Below, in pieces: positions 1-6,699 of a DNA stretch of 16,692 nucleotides (positions within the stretch are counted from its first letter, which is position 1; each line of letters begins with the position of its first letter). The DNA comes from CAZQQN01 sp964549595 (GTDB lineage Bacteria; Bacteroidota; Bacteroidia; CAILMK01; CAYYUA01). The notes beneath the pieces were generated by a model. It did not search any database. It was not told where the DNA came from and was given only the letters and a program-made list of their open reading frames with translations. The translations under genes and the position numbers were made by a program. The stretch is taken from assembly GCA_964549595.1 (NCBI GenBank), contig CAZJWK010000058.1:1-16692 (forward strand). Reading direction: 5' to 3'.

Positions 1-34
1 AATGCCCCTGAGCCAGGGGCATTTATTATTTATT
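1..34. terminator. Hairpin terminator at left edge
   Basis: Positions 1-10 and 14-23 form a perfect 10-bp GC-rich stem (AATGCCCCTG with CAGGGGCATT) around a 3-base loop. On the + strand it is followed by a T-rich stretch (TTTATTATTTATT). It also lies about 30 bases past the stop of the leftward gene at 53-745, so it may end that transcript, or act in both directions for an unseen gene to the left. The left-side T-run, if any, lies outside the window. Confidence 0.7.
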
Positions 35-52
35 AAGAAATGACAATTGTAC

Positions 53-745
53 TTAACGGGAAGAAGGCATTCCGCCATCAGAAACATCCATTACCTGGTA
101 ATCACTTATATCAAAGCGTTTTTTGCTAATGGACTTCTTATCTACGGATTTAAGGGTCATTTTTATATTACCATCCTTTTTCTTATGCTCAAGGTCTGAT
201 TGCATAACCACACCTTTTTCAGGGTAGTCGGATGCCATCATTGAACCCCCTTTTCCTTTCCTGGCGGGGTTTTTATTTATCACATTAAACATGGCACCCA
301 TGTTAATGTCGATTTCACGGGTTACCCATGCATTCCCCTTGTAATTTTTCTGGTCAATTTTATAAAGCCGGCACTTATATCCTTTTATGGTTTTGGTTTG
401 ATCAGTCTTTCGAATGTTTTGTTCATTATTTTTCTGCTCTTCCTGAAGGGTTTTAAGCTTTTGTTTCATGGCCATTTTCCGGCCATTCTGGTCCATTAAC
501 ACATAAAAATCAGATTGGGCCTTATCAATCAGCATATTAACAGATAACGACCTGCTCTTCTTATTCACTTCGATCAAAGCTTTTTTCCCTTTGATATAAA
601 AATCCAAAACATAATTATTTTCCTTATTGGGCATTTCACGCTTAATGACATAATTAAGCTTGCCTTCAAATCCATTTTCTTTAGGTATGAAACCTAACAC
701 ACAAAAGGTTATTGAAAACAAAAGGACACGTTTGAATAATTTCAT
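53..745 (-). CDS. Secreted DUF4412-type protein
   Basis: Protein of 230 residues with a typical Sec signal peptide: K2-K5-R6 followed by a hydrophobic core at about residues 7-20, so it is expected in the periplasm or envelope. The body is lysine-rich and predicted to be mostly beta strand. A central stretch reading TKTIKGYKC (residues 117-125), followed by a segment with VTREIDINMGAMF, resembles the Gly-Tyr-x-Cys region of the DUF4412 family, a Bacteroidota envelope family of unknown function. This assignment is from memory of the family pattern. C125 and C15 (in the signal peptide) are the only cysteines I note. There is no lipobox and no T9SS C-terminal domain. The ATG at 743-745 is the natural start because it begins the signal peptide. 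No consensus promoter is visible in the 142 bases before it, so it may be read from the MTHFR-like gene upstream. Function unknown. Confidence 0.6.
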   Translation of the reverse strand: MKLFKRVLLFSITFCVLGFIPKENGFEGKLNYVIKREMPNKENNYVLDFYIKGKKALIEVNKKSRSLSVNMLIDKAQSDFYVLMDQNGRKMAMKQKLKTLQEEQKNNEQNIRKTDQTKTIKGYKCRLYKIDQKNYKGNAWVTREIDINMGAMFNVINKNPARKGKGGSMMASDYPEKGVVMQSDLEHKKKDGNIKMTLKSVDKKSISKKRFDISDYQVMDVSDGGMPSSR

Positions 746-887
746 AGCCTATTTACTTTTATTTCTCACAAAAATCCTAAAATTAAATTCCACAACCAAC
801 AAAGCAATTAATCAATTCAACAAAACCGCATTAAAAAGGTACTAAAAACCCACTTTGGATATTTATTTACTACCACTAAGCAAAACA

Positions 888-1772
888 TCAGGATTTAGGA
901 GACCAATAATCAAGCATCATAGAGAATGTCTCGAATGCCGGTTTAGTAAAGCCATAAGGGGCTTCTAAATGAAGGCTCATAGGAAAGTCTAATTCTCCAA
1001 CTCCGTCAATGACCCGTTTATAGAGATCCAATAATGCTTTTTGCTTTTCTTTTAAGCCCATCCGGGAAAGCTTGGAAACGAATTCCTGCTCCTTTGCAAC
1101 GATTTCATTACCAGGATCCTGAATCAACCAATTTATTAACCCGACATTTTGCTCGGCTTTTGGGACGAAGCCAAACGAAAGCAATATCTCCGGACGGTGA
1201 GAATGGTTTTTTCCGAATTCCTTAAGAAAATCCACCATGGAATCCGAAAAAAGAAGTTGACTCAATCCAAAGGTCGCACCTTGGTTACATTTAAAATTAA
1301 ACCTTCCGTCTTCTTCTGCGCGGGTAGGAATAAGAATTACGCCCCGGTCCTGCACTTGATCCTGAAAATTGGCCAGGGCATCAGTAGGCGGAACGCCGGA
1401 GCCCTCTCCATCTTCCATTGTTCTGGGGACTCCTACAAAAATTACTCCGTTAAGGCCGGCACTTGTCAGATCATCGAATCGCTGTTTCAGCTGAGTTTCA
1501 TTCATGAAAGCAGTTACCTGAGTGCACATTCCTTTTACACCGGGCAATTCCGGGGAAGCAATTTTCCAGACATCCAGCGGATCCATTTTGGGTTTCATTT
1601 CTACCGGGCGATCAGATTCTTCTTCAATCATGCCAGGCATCATGATGTGATCAATAGCATCCCCCATTCCGGCATTCTCAGAATGAGTCTTTACTTTTTG
1701 CGCTTCTTCTATCACTTTTTCTTTCCCATCTTCCACATCCGGTGGTACAAATTCTAAAGCAACTCTTGCCAT
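888..1772 (-). CDS. Mycobacterial-type methylenetetrahydrofolate reductase
   Basis: Protein of 294 residues that looks like the atypical, short methylenetetrahydrofolate reductase known from mycobacteria (the Rv2172c type), which reduces 5,10-methylene-THF to 5-methyl-THF for methionine synthesis and is reported to work without flavin. Visible marks: ALEFVPP (residues 5-11) parallels the FEFFPP motif of MetF, whose Glu is catalytic, making E7 the candidate acid. PGMIEEESDRPVEMKPKMD (46-64) and VGVPRTMEDGEG (113-124) appear typical of this subfamily. KCNQGATFGLSQLLF (161-175) parallels the K-x-x-AGA-x-x-x-x-TQ-x-x-F folate-site region of MetF. LSFGFVP and INWLIQDPGNE follow. I see no MetF-like FAD loop. 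There is no signal peptide, so it is cytoplasmic. The ATG at 1770-1772 places the ALEFVPP motif at the very N-terminus, as expected. No methionine-synthase gene lies nearby. The family is recognised by motif and the enzymatic activity is inferred. Confidence 0.72.
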   Translation of the reverse strand: MARVALEFVPPDVEDGKEKVIEEAQKVKTHSENAGMGDAIDHIMMPGMIEEESDRPVEMKPKMDPLDVWKIASPELPGVKGMCTQVTAFMNETQLKQRFDDLTSAGLNGVIFVGVPRTMEDGEGSGVPPTDALANFQDQVQDRGVILIPTRAEEDGRFNFKCNQGATFGLSQLLFSDSMVDFLKEFGKNHSHRPEILLSFGFVPKAEQNVGLINWLIQDPGNEIVAKEQEFVSKLSRMGLKEKQKALLDLYKRVIDGVGELDFPMSLHLEAPYGFTKPAFETFSMMLDYWSPKS

Positions 1773-1828
1773 AATTTCAAAATCTTTTAGCTTTTATTAA
1801 AAATTCGGACCGCAAAATATTGAAAACC

Positions 1829-1873
1829 CTTTAGGCCCTTTTCAAAAAATTTCTAAGGTTCTTTTCAAAATTT
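1829..1873. repeat. Two-copy imperfect tandem repeat
   Basis: Two adjacent copies, 1829-1852 and 1853-1873, share CTTTTCAAAA preceded by a CT(TT)AGG-like start and followed by TTT. They differ by small indels and a few substitutions. They lie in the probable 5' untranslated region of the leftward MTHFR-like gene, downstream of its candidate promoter. The purpose is unknown and chance in AT-rich DNA is possible. Confidence 0.4.
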
Positions 1874-1884
1874 GCAAAGGTAAA

Positions 1885-1918
1885 CAAAATTAACTTTAGC
1901 CCCTACAGGCTTACCCAA
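1885..1918 (-). promoter_or_regulatory. Candidate promoter of MTHFR-like gene
   Basis: Read on the minus strand there is TTG (1916-1918), a 23-base spacer and TAATTTTG (1885-1892), matching the Bacteroidota TTG-N(17-23)-TAnnTTTG form at the long end of the spacer range. Transcription would start near 1878, giving a leader of about 105 bases before the ATG at 1772. It is the only match I found upstream of this gene, but such motifs arise easily in AT-rich DNA. Confidence 0.35.
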
Positions 1919-1981
1919 AAAAGGCTTTAAAACCAAGCCCCATCAATCTTTACTTAGGAAGGGTGAACATTTCGTCTTTTT

Positions 1982-2007
1982 GGAGGCCTTGCTTTAGTAA
2001 GGCCTTT
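1982..2007. repeat. Hairpin with AGGCCTT arms
   Basis: AGGCCTT (1984-1990) and AAGGCCT (1999-2005) form a perfect 7-bp stem with an 8-base loop; two G-T pairs could extend it outwards to 1982/2007. On the + strand it is followed by TTTAGT, on the minus strand by CCAAAAAG, so it is a poor intrinsic terminator either way. It sits directly after the stop of the doubtful small ORF at 2006-2074. Confidence 0.45.
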
Positions 2008-2074
2008 AGTCATAAATACAAATCATTGGCTCCTGATAATCGTCATATAAGCCACCCAAAATAGAATTACTCAT
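2006..2074 (-). CDS. Doubtful 22-codon small ORF
   Basis: ATG at 2072-2074 opens a 22-codon frame ending in TAA at 2006-2008. The peptide begins MSNSILGGLYDDYQEP and is acidic, ending in ICIYD. It is followed immediately by the AGGCCTT hairpin at 1984-2005. There is no clear ribosome binding site and no consensus promoter. An open frame of this length is expected by chance. I list it because it is the only leftward ORF I noticed in this 531-base gap and its stop abuts a hairpin. No function can be proposed. Confidence 0.12.
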   Translation of the reverse strand: MSNSILGGLYDDYQEPMICIYD

Positions 2075-2102
2075 CCGCTTAATGTTTAAAAGGGCAACCT
2101 GC

Positions 2103-2227
2103 TCTGGAAAGCGGTATAAAAAAAAGCGTAACCCTACTTTAACGTTGAGCTTTTTCAGGCTATCTTGCTAAATTTGTCAGAGGTATAAAAAGCTTAAGCA
2201 GGTTCGGTTAAACCTTCGCTTTCCAGA
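2103..2227. repeat. Nested inverted repeats around ftsK promoter
   Basis: Outer arms TCTGGAAAGCG (2103-2113) and CGCTTTCCAGA (2217-2227) are a perfect 11-bp inverted repeat. Inner arms TTGAGCTTTTT (2145-2155) and AAAAAGCTTAA (2187-2197) pair over 11 positions with one G-T. A further hairpin, AGGTT (2200-2204) with AACCT (2211-2215), sits in the right side. A fourth pair, AACCTGCT (2096-2103) with AGCAGGTT (2197-2204), crosses the outer pair in pseudoknot order. The whole could be a folded RNA of about 125 bases (long closing stem, large bubble with a small 3'-side hairpin, terminal stem: a 6S-like layout), or a DNA-level operator, since the ftsK promoter lies inside. I see no consensus promoter placed to transcribe it in full on either strand. 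Confidence 0.55.
2145..2176 (+). promoter_or_regulatory. Promoter of ftsK-lolA
   Basis: TTG (2145-2147), a 21-base spacer and TAAATTTG (2169-2176) match the Bacteroidota promoter consensus exactly. The same element with the same spacing precedes the paaD-like gene. Transcription would start near 2182, giving a leader of about 120 bases. That leader could fold into a hairpin at 2196-2221 (AAGCAGGTT against AACCT-TC-GCTT, a 2-base bulge). No Shine-Dalgarno sequence is seen before the ftsK ATG. Confidence 0.6.
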
Positions 2228-2303
2228 ACATAAGAAAGTTGTAAATTTAAAGTCTGTACCAATAAAAGAAAATCAAAGCGCCTAACTTAACGCAATCACA
2301 CAC

Positions 2304-4886
2304 ATGGGAAAAGGAAACGAATTCAAAAATCAATTCAGGGAAGAAGCAGATACCAAGGTGACAGGTAATAAAGGTGGTAAAAGTAGCAACCGGGCCGGGA
2401 AGAAGGATGAGCGCTACTCCAAAATAGCCGGTTTATCGCTTTTTGCGATTTCTGTGATTTTGCTATTGGCTTTTACCTCCTTCCTTTTTTCATGGCAGGT
2501 AGACCAGAGCCTCGTTAGAAAACTGGACTGGGAGCTTTTCAAACAAGCAAACCCGGAAATGGCCCAAAATTGGATGGGGATTTTAGGGGCCTACCTGGCT
2601 CATCTTTTTATCTACCGCTGGTTTGGTATAGCTGCTTATTTACTGATTCTTATCCTTGTATTGTTCGGTTTTCGCCTTCTTTTTAAATACGATCTGCTTC
2701 CGATGCAAAAAACCATCGGAAGTTCCATTTTTTTCATGGTTTGGCTATCTATAACGTTGGGTTTGATCTTCCAAAATTCACTCACCTTTTTTGGAGGAGG
2801 GTTCGGCCATCAAGCTCAAAACTGGTTACAGGGTATTTTAGGTTTACCCGGAGTCATAATCCTTTTATTGGTCAGCCTATTGATTTACCTGGTCGTTGCT
2901 TTTAACATTAACTTGTGGCCGAATTTCATCCAACGTATCAAAGGCTTTTTTGCCTTTTCAACCAACCCGGATAAATCCGAATCAGAAGATAGCGAAGCCA
3001 TGAGCACTGATTTAAATGATCATAAACCGGAGAGCTCTGCTGATACCCCCGAAGCAGAACAACAAGAACCTTTGGTTGACCAGGAAGCAATGAGTGATAA
3101 TGACAATACAGTGAAGCCTGAAGAAGAAAGTGAAACGGATGAACTTACCGAAGGCATTCAACTCAAACAACAGGATTCCGGGGAAACCATTGAAGAAAAT
3201 AACGAGAGCGAGCCAGGGACGGGAAACAATACTGATTCAGCAAAAGCACCAACCCAAAGTGAAGCGGATGGAGACGAATCCCATTTAAGCCTGGAAATTG
3301 AAAATGCGCAAAATCAGCCTGAAGAAACACCCGATCAATCCAATGTGGAGATGACTTACACAGAATATGATCCCACTTTGGACCTTTCAAATTACCAATT
3401 TCCTCATATCGATTTACTCAATGACTATGATGAGGGTAAGCAGGAAATAGATCAGGAAGAGCTTGAGGAGCGGAAAAACCTAATCATCAATACCCTCAAA
3501 AATTACAAAATAGACATTGATAAGATAAAAGCAACAGTTGGCCCTACGGTTACCTTATATGAGATTGTGCCTTCCCCCGGGGTTCGTATTTCAAAGATCA
3601 AAAACCTGGAAGATGACATTGCCTTAAGTTTGGCTGCGCTGGGTATCCGGATTATTGCTCCTATTCCCGGTAAAGGTACCATTGGAATAGAGGTGCCCAA
3701 TTCCAAACCTCAAATGGTTTCTATGAAATCAGTACTGGCTTCCCGGGAATTCCGGGAAAGCACAATGGAATTACCCATTGTTTTGGGCAAAACCATTTCC
3801 AACGATGTTTACCTAACCGACCTCACCAAGATGCCTCATATTTTAATGGCCGGAGCTACGGGTCAGGGAAAATCTGTGGGGTTAAATGTCATGCTTACCT
3901 CCCTACTTTATAAGAAACACCCCTCCCAGGTAAAATTTATCCTGGTAGACCCCAAGAAAGTCGAATTAAGTTTATTCCAGTCAATTGAAAACCATTTCCT
4001 GGCCAAATTACCGGGCACGGAGGAAGCCATCATTACTGATACCAACCAGGTTATTACTTCTCTGAATTCCCTTTGCACAGAAATGGATAATCGCTATGAC
4101 CTGCTTAAAGATGCGCAGGTCAGAAACCTTGCTGAGTACAATAAAAAATTCATCAACAGGAAATTAAACCCGGAAAAAGGACACCGGTATTTGCCCTACA
4201 TTGTCCTGGTTATCGATGAGATGGCAGACCTTATGATGACAGCCGGAAAAGAAGTGGAAATGCCGATTGCGAGGCTAGCACAGCTTGCCCGTGCCATTGG
4301 AATCCACCTGATCCTTGCAACACAAAGGCCATCGGTCAATATCATCACGGGTGTAATCAAAGCAAACTTTCCGGCACGGATCGCCTTCCGGGTCTCCTCA
4401 AAAGTTGACTCACGCACTATTTTAGACTCCGGAGGTGCAGAACAGTTAATCGGACGAGGAGACATGTTGTTTACTTCAGGAGGAGACTTGACCAGGCTTC
4501 AATCTGCCTTCCTTGACACTGAAGAAGTTGAAAATGTTACGGCTTTTATCGGTCAACAGCAATCTTACTCACAGCCTTATGAACTGCCGGAAGCCAAATC
4601 AGAAGATGGAAAAGGGGAGCAATCGGCTGAAGAGGTCCTCGAAAACCTGGATCCCCTTTTTGAAGAAGCGGCCAGATTAATCGTCCGTCATCAGCAAGGC
4701 TCCACTTCACTCATTCAAAGAAGGCTTAAACTCGGCTATAACCGTGCCGGCCGCATTATAGACCAACTGGAATCGGCTGGTGTTTTGGGTCCTTTTGAAG
4801 GCAGCAAATCCCGGGAAGTGCTAATTGAAGATGAATTCGGATTGGAACAATTTTTGAACGAATGGAATGCAAAAAAGAAGGGTTAG
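2304..4886 (+). CDS. ftsK: DNA translocase FtsK
   Basis: Inner-membrane DNA pump of 860 residues that clears the chromosome terminus from the division septum and activates XerCD recombination at dif. The N-terminal domain has about four membrane segments (near residues 41-64, 92-128, 136-156 and 173-203). A linker of about 130 residues rich in Glu, Asp, Ser and Gln (about 222-350) follows; it is short compared with E. coli FtsK. The motor's alpha part is at about 388-475. The beta ATPase domain has Walker A GATGQGKS (517-524), Walker B VLVIDE (634-639, D638/E639), the LARAIGIHLILATQRPSVN motif and SRTILDSGGAEQLIGRGDML. The C-terminal gamma winged helix (about 785-850: EEAARLIVRHQQGSTS, RRLKLGYNRAGRIIDQLE) binds KOPS-like polar sequences. 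The length suits Bacteroidota FtsK. All key residues are present and it appears intact. lolA begins at the base after its TAG. Confidence 0.97.
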   Translation: MGKGNEFKNQFREEADTKVTGNKGGKSSNRAGKKDERYSKIAGLSLFAISVILLLAFTSFLFSWQVDQSLVRKLDWELFKQANPEMAQNWMGILGAYLAHLFIYRWFGIAAYLLILILVLFGFRLLFKYDLLPMQKTIGSSIFFMVWLSITLGLIFQNSLTFFGGGFGHQAQNWLQGILGLPGVIILLLVSLLIYLVVAFNINLWPNFIQRIKGFFAFSTNPDKSESEDSEAMSTDLNDHKPESSADTPEAEQQEPLVDQEAMSDNDNTVKPEEESETDELTEGIQLKQQDSGETIEENNESEPGTGNNTDSAKAPTQSEADGDESHLSLEIENAQNQPEETPDQSNVEMTYTEYDPTLDLSNYQFPHIDLLNDYDEGKQEIDQEELEERKNLIINTLKNYKIDIDKIKATVGPTVTLYEIVPSPGVRISKIKNLEDDIALSLAALGIRIIAPIPGKGTIGIEVPNSKPQMVSMKSVLASREFRESTMELPIVLGKTISNDVYLTDLTKMPHILMAGATGQGKSVGLNVMLTSLLYKKHPSQVKFILVDPKKVELSLFQSIENHFLAKLPGTEEAIITDTNQVITSLNSLCTEMDNRYDLLKDAQVRNLAEYNKKFINRKLNPEKGHRYLPYIVLVIDEMADLMMTAGKEVEMPIARLAQLARAIGIHLILATQRPSVNIITGVIKANFPARIAFRVSSKVDSRTILDSGGAEQLIGRGDMLFTSGGDLTRLQSAFLDTEEVENVTAFIGQQQSYSQPYELPEAKSEDGKGEQSAEEVLENLDPLFEEAARLIVRHQQGSTSLIQRRLKLGYNRAGRIIDQLESAGVLGPFEGSKSREVLIEDEFGLEQFLNEWNAKKKG

Positions 4887-5543
4887 ATGAGAAAATTAAT
4901 TCCACTCCTGTTCGTGCTTTGCTTACCTTTTATTTCCTCGGGGCAAAAAATGAATGCCAAAGAAAAAGCCAAAGCCATCCTTGAACAAGTGACCAAAGAA
5001 TACAATCAATACAACACTATTGAGGCCAAATTTTCATACACGTTAGAAAACAAGAAACGGGAAAATTTTAAAGAGGTCGAGGAAGGCAAGATTAAACTTA
5101 AAGGGAATAAATTCCGAATTAATCTTGGAAGTTACTTGGTTATTTGCGATAGTGAAAACGTGTGGACCTATCTTAAAGATGCCAAAGAGGTACAGATCAA
5201 TGATTACAAACCTGGCGAGATGAAAATCAACCCTAAAGAAATGTTTACCATTTATAAAGAAGGCTTTTTATATGGGTACAAAGGGCGCAATACAATTGAC
5301 GGCAAGTCTATGCATACCATAGAATTAACTCCCGAAAACAAAGAAAAATCTTACTACAAAGTACGGCTGCAAGTGGAGCCAAAAACTTACAAGATCAGAA
5401 AAACCAAAATTTTTGAGAAGGACGGTTCAATTTTTACCTACGATATCAAAAGTTATAACATAAACAAAGCCTTGCCCGACAAACAATTTGAATTCAAAAA
5501 GCAAAATTACCCCAATGTGACTGTTGTTGATCTCCGTAAATAA
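4887..5543 (+). CDS. lolA: LolA-like lipoprotein carrier
   Basis: Protein of 218 residues with a signal peptide (MRKLIPLLFVLCLPFISSGQ), so it is periplasmic. It fits the LolA/LolA-like family, a half-barrel chaperone that carries lipoproteins from the inner-membrane LolCDE complex to the outer membrane. Visible support: AKAILEQVTKEYNQYNTIEAKFSYTL at the start of the mature protein, an EEGKIKLKGNKFRINLGSYLVICDSENVWTYLKDAKEVQI block (the F/Y-R-x-x-x and D-G/E-x-x-W-x-Y pattern of the family), ELTPENKEKSYYKVRLQVEP and a final PDKQFEFKKQNYPNVTVVDLR. The ATG directly abuts the ftsK stop (TAG|ATG), with a purine-rich AGAAGGG just upstream inside ftsK, so translation is probably coupled. The ftsK-lolA pair is, as I recall, common in Bacteroidota. 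Which lipoproteins it carries cannot be read from the sequence. Confidence 0.88.
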   Translation: MRKLIPLLFVLCLPFISSGQKMNAKEKAKAILEQVTKEYNQYNTIEAKFSYTLENKKRENFKEVEEGKIKLKGNKFRINLGSYLVICDSENVWTYLKDAKEVQINDYKPGEMKINPKEMFTIYKEGFLYGYKGRNTIDGKSMHTIELTPENKEKSYYKVRLQVEPKTYKIRKTKIFEKDGSIFTYDIKSYNINKALPDKQFEFKKQNYPNVTVVDLRK

Positions 5544-5676
5544 ATCAGTCATTTGTTTTCTAAAGGCCCTTTATGGCCATTCCATGTTTTTTCACTCACT
5601 GACCCTTCTTTAGGAATAATAATTAAAAGGATTTAAACACCTACTAAAATGTTAATTTCCGAAAACCAGATTTTAT

Positions 5677-6498
5677 ATGGATGATAACCGGCTAAAAGCG
5701 TTTGAAAGGCTTTTAAAAACCATGGAGGAGCTCCGGGAATTGTGTCCATGGGACCGCCAGCAAACTTTCGAATCACTTAGGCCCAATACCATAGAAGAAA
5801 CCTATGAACTTGCGGATGCCCTTTTGGAAAAGGATATGGGAAGTATTAAGGAGGAATTGGGAGATTTAATCCTTCATGTGGTCTTTTACGCCAAAATGGG
5901 GAATGAAACAGGCAATTTTGATATCGCCGATGTATGCAATCATATTGTTGATAAGCTGGTTAGACGTCATCCCCACATTTATGGTAATACCCAGGTGGAT
6001 TCCGAGAAAGAAGTAAAGAATAACTGGGAACAGATAAAACTGAAAGAAAAAGCCAATAAAGGCACTTTTGAAGGAGTACCGGACGCTTTGCCTTCCTTAA
6101 TCAAAGCTGCCCGTCTGCAGGAAAAAGCAAGCGGAGTCGGCTTTGACTGGGAAAATAAGCAACAAGTTTGGGCCAAAATCCAGGAGGAGCTTGAAGAACT
6201 GGCTTACCATACCCGAGATGAAGATTCAAAACAGGGAGTAAAAGACCAAAAAGGGCTTGAGGACGAATTTGGGGATGTATTATTTTCCTTGATCAATTAC
6301 GCACGGTTTTTAGGTATTGACCCGGACAATGCCCTGGAAAAAACCAACTTAAAGTTTAAAAATCGGTTTAATGAAATGGAAGCCTCCGTTAAAAAGAACG
6401 GTAAAGATTTGAAAGGTATGAACATTAATGAACTTGAATCCGAGTGGCAGGCAGCCAAAAGAAAGACCCGCCAAAATAAAGATCAAAATTCAAGCTAA
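5677..6498 (+). CDS. mazG: Nucleoside triphosphate pyrophosphohydrolase MazG
   Basis: Cytoplasmic enzyme of 273 residues that hydrolyses (d)NTPs to monophosphates and pyrophosphate; the family is linked to removal of damaged nucleotides and control of ppGpp. It carries both all-alpha MazG domains. The first has CPWDRQQTFESL (23-34), EETYE (40-44) and EELGD (59-63), the Mg-binding E-E-x-x-E ... E-x-x-D pattern, then RRHPHIYG. The second has GVGFDWENKQQVWAKIQEELEE and EDEFGDVLFSLINYARFL, then KFKNRFNEME. Both sets of metal ligands are present, so both domains look competent. A basic tail (KRKTRQNKDQNSS) closes it. It follows lolA after 133 bases in which I see neither a consensus promoter nor a good terminator (only a 4-bp GGCC stem at 5565-5578). 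It may be co-transcribed with ftsK-lolA. The end faces the tonB-like gene. Confidence 0.95.
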   Translation: MDDNRLKAFERLLKTMEELRELCPWDRQQTFESLRPNTIEETYELADALLEKDMGSIKEELGDLILHVVFYAKMGNETGNFDIADVCNHIVDKLVRRHPHIYGNTQVDSEKEVKNNWEQIKLKEKANKGTFEGVPDALPSLIKAARLQEKASGVGFDWENKQQVWAKIQEELEELAYHTRDEDSKQGVKDQKGLEDEFGDVLFSLINYARFLGIDPDNALEKTNLKFKNRFNEMEASVKKNGKDLKGMNINELESEWQAAKRKTRQNKDQNSS

Positions 6499-6580
6499 CA
6501 AAACTGCCTGAACTTTCTTCATAAAATCACTAAAGTGGCAAAATGGCTAATTATACTACAGGAGATATTCAAATAAGACA

Positions 6581-6633
6581 GGCTGTTGATCCAAAAAGCC
6601 CTGAACCCCTTTTAAAATTCGCAACCAACAGCT
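6581..6633. repeat. Inverted repeat between convergent genes
   Basis: GCTGTTG (6582-6588) and CAACAGC (6626-6632) form a perfect 7-bp inverted repeat with a 37-base loop, extendable by one G-T pair. It lies between the ends of mazG and the tonB-like gene and might help end one or both transcripts. The loop is long and no T-run follows directly, so it is not a classical terminator. Nothing else is visible in the 201 bases between these genes. Confidence 0.3.
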
Positions 6634-6699
6634 TACCAATAACAGTTCTTTTTCTCGCTTGAGGGCATTTTAAGGAAACAAACAGAATGTTATAGCAAC

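Noticed and set aside
1149..1757. Rightward 202-codon open frame opposite the MTHFR-like gene
   Set aside because: It lies wholly antisense to a gene with clear family motifs, shows no recognisable domain and has an aromatic-rich composition typical of a reverse-frame shadow.
2082..2171. Rightward 29-codon basic ORF starting MFKRATCSGKRYKKKR
   Set aside because: It runs through the ftsK promoter and both inverted-repeat left arms, has no ribosome site, and its lysines come from an A-run; chance is likelier than a gene.
2196..2227. tRNA- or tmRNA-like 3' end (GGTTCG hairpin followed by a stem arm containing CCA)
   Set aside because: The loop does not match the T-loop TTCRANY, no anticodon arm or tag-peptide frame ending in ALAA is seen, and the closing stem is too long for an acceptor stem.
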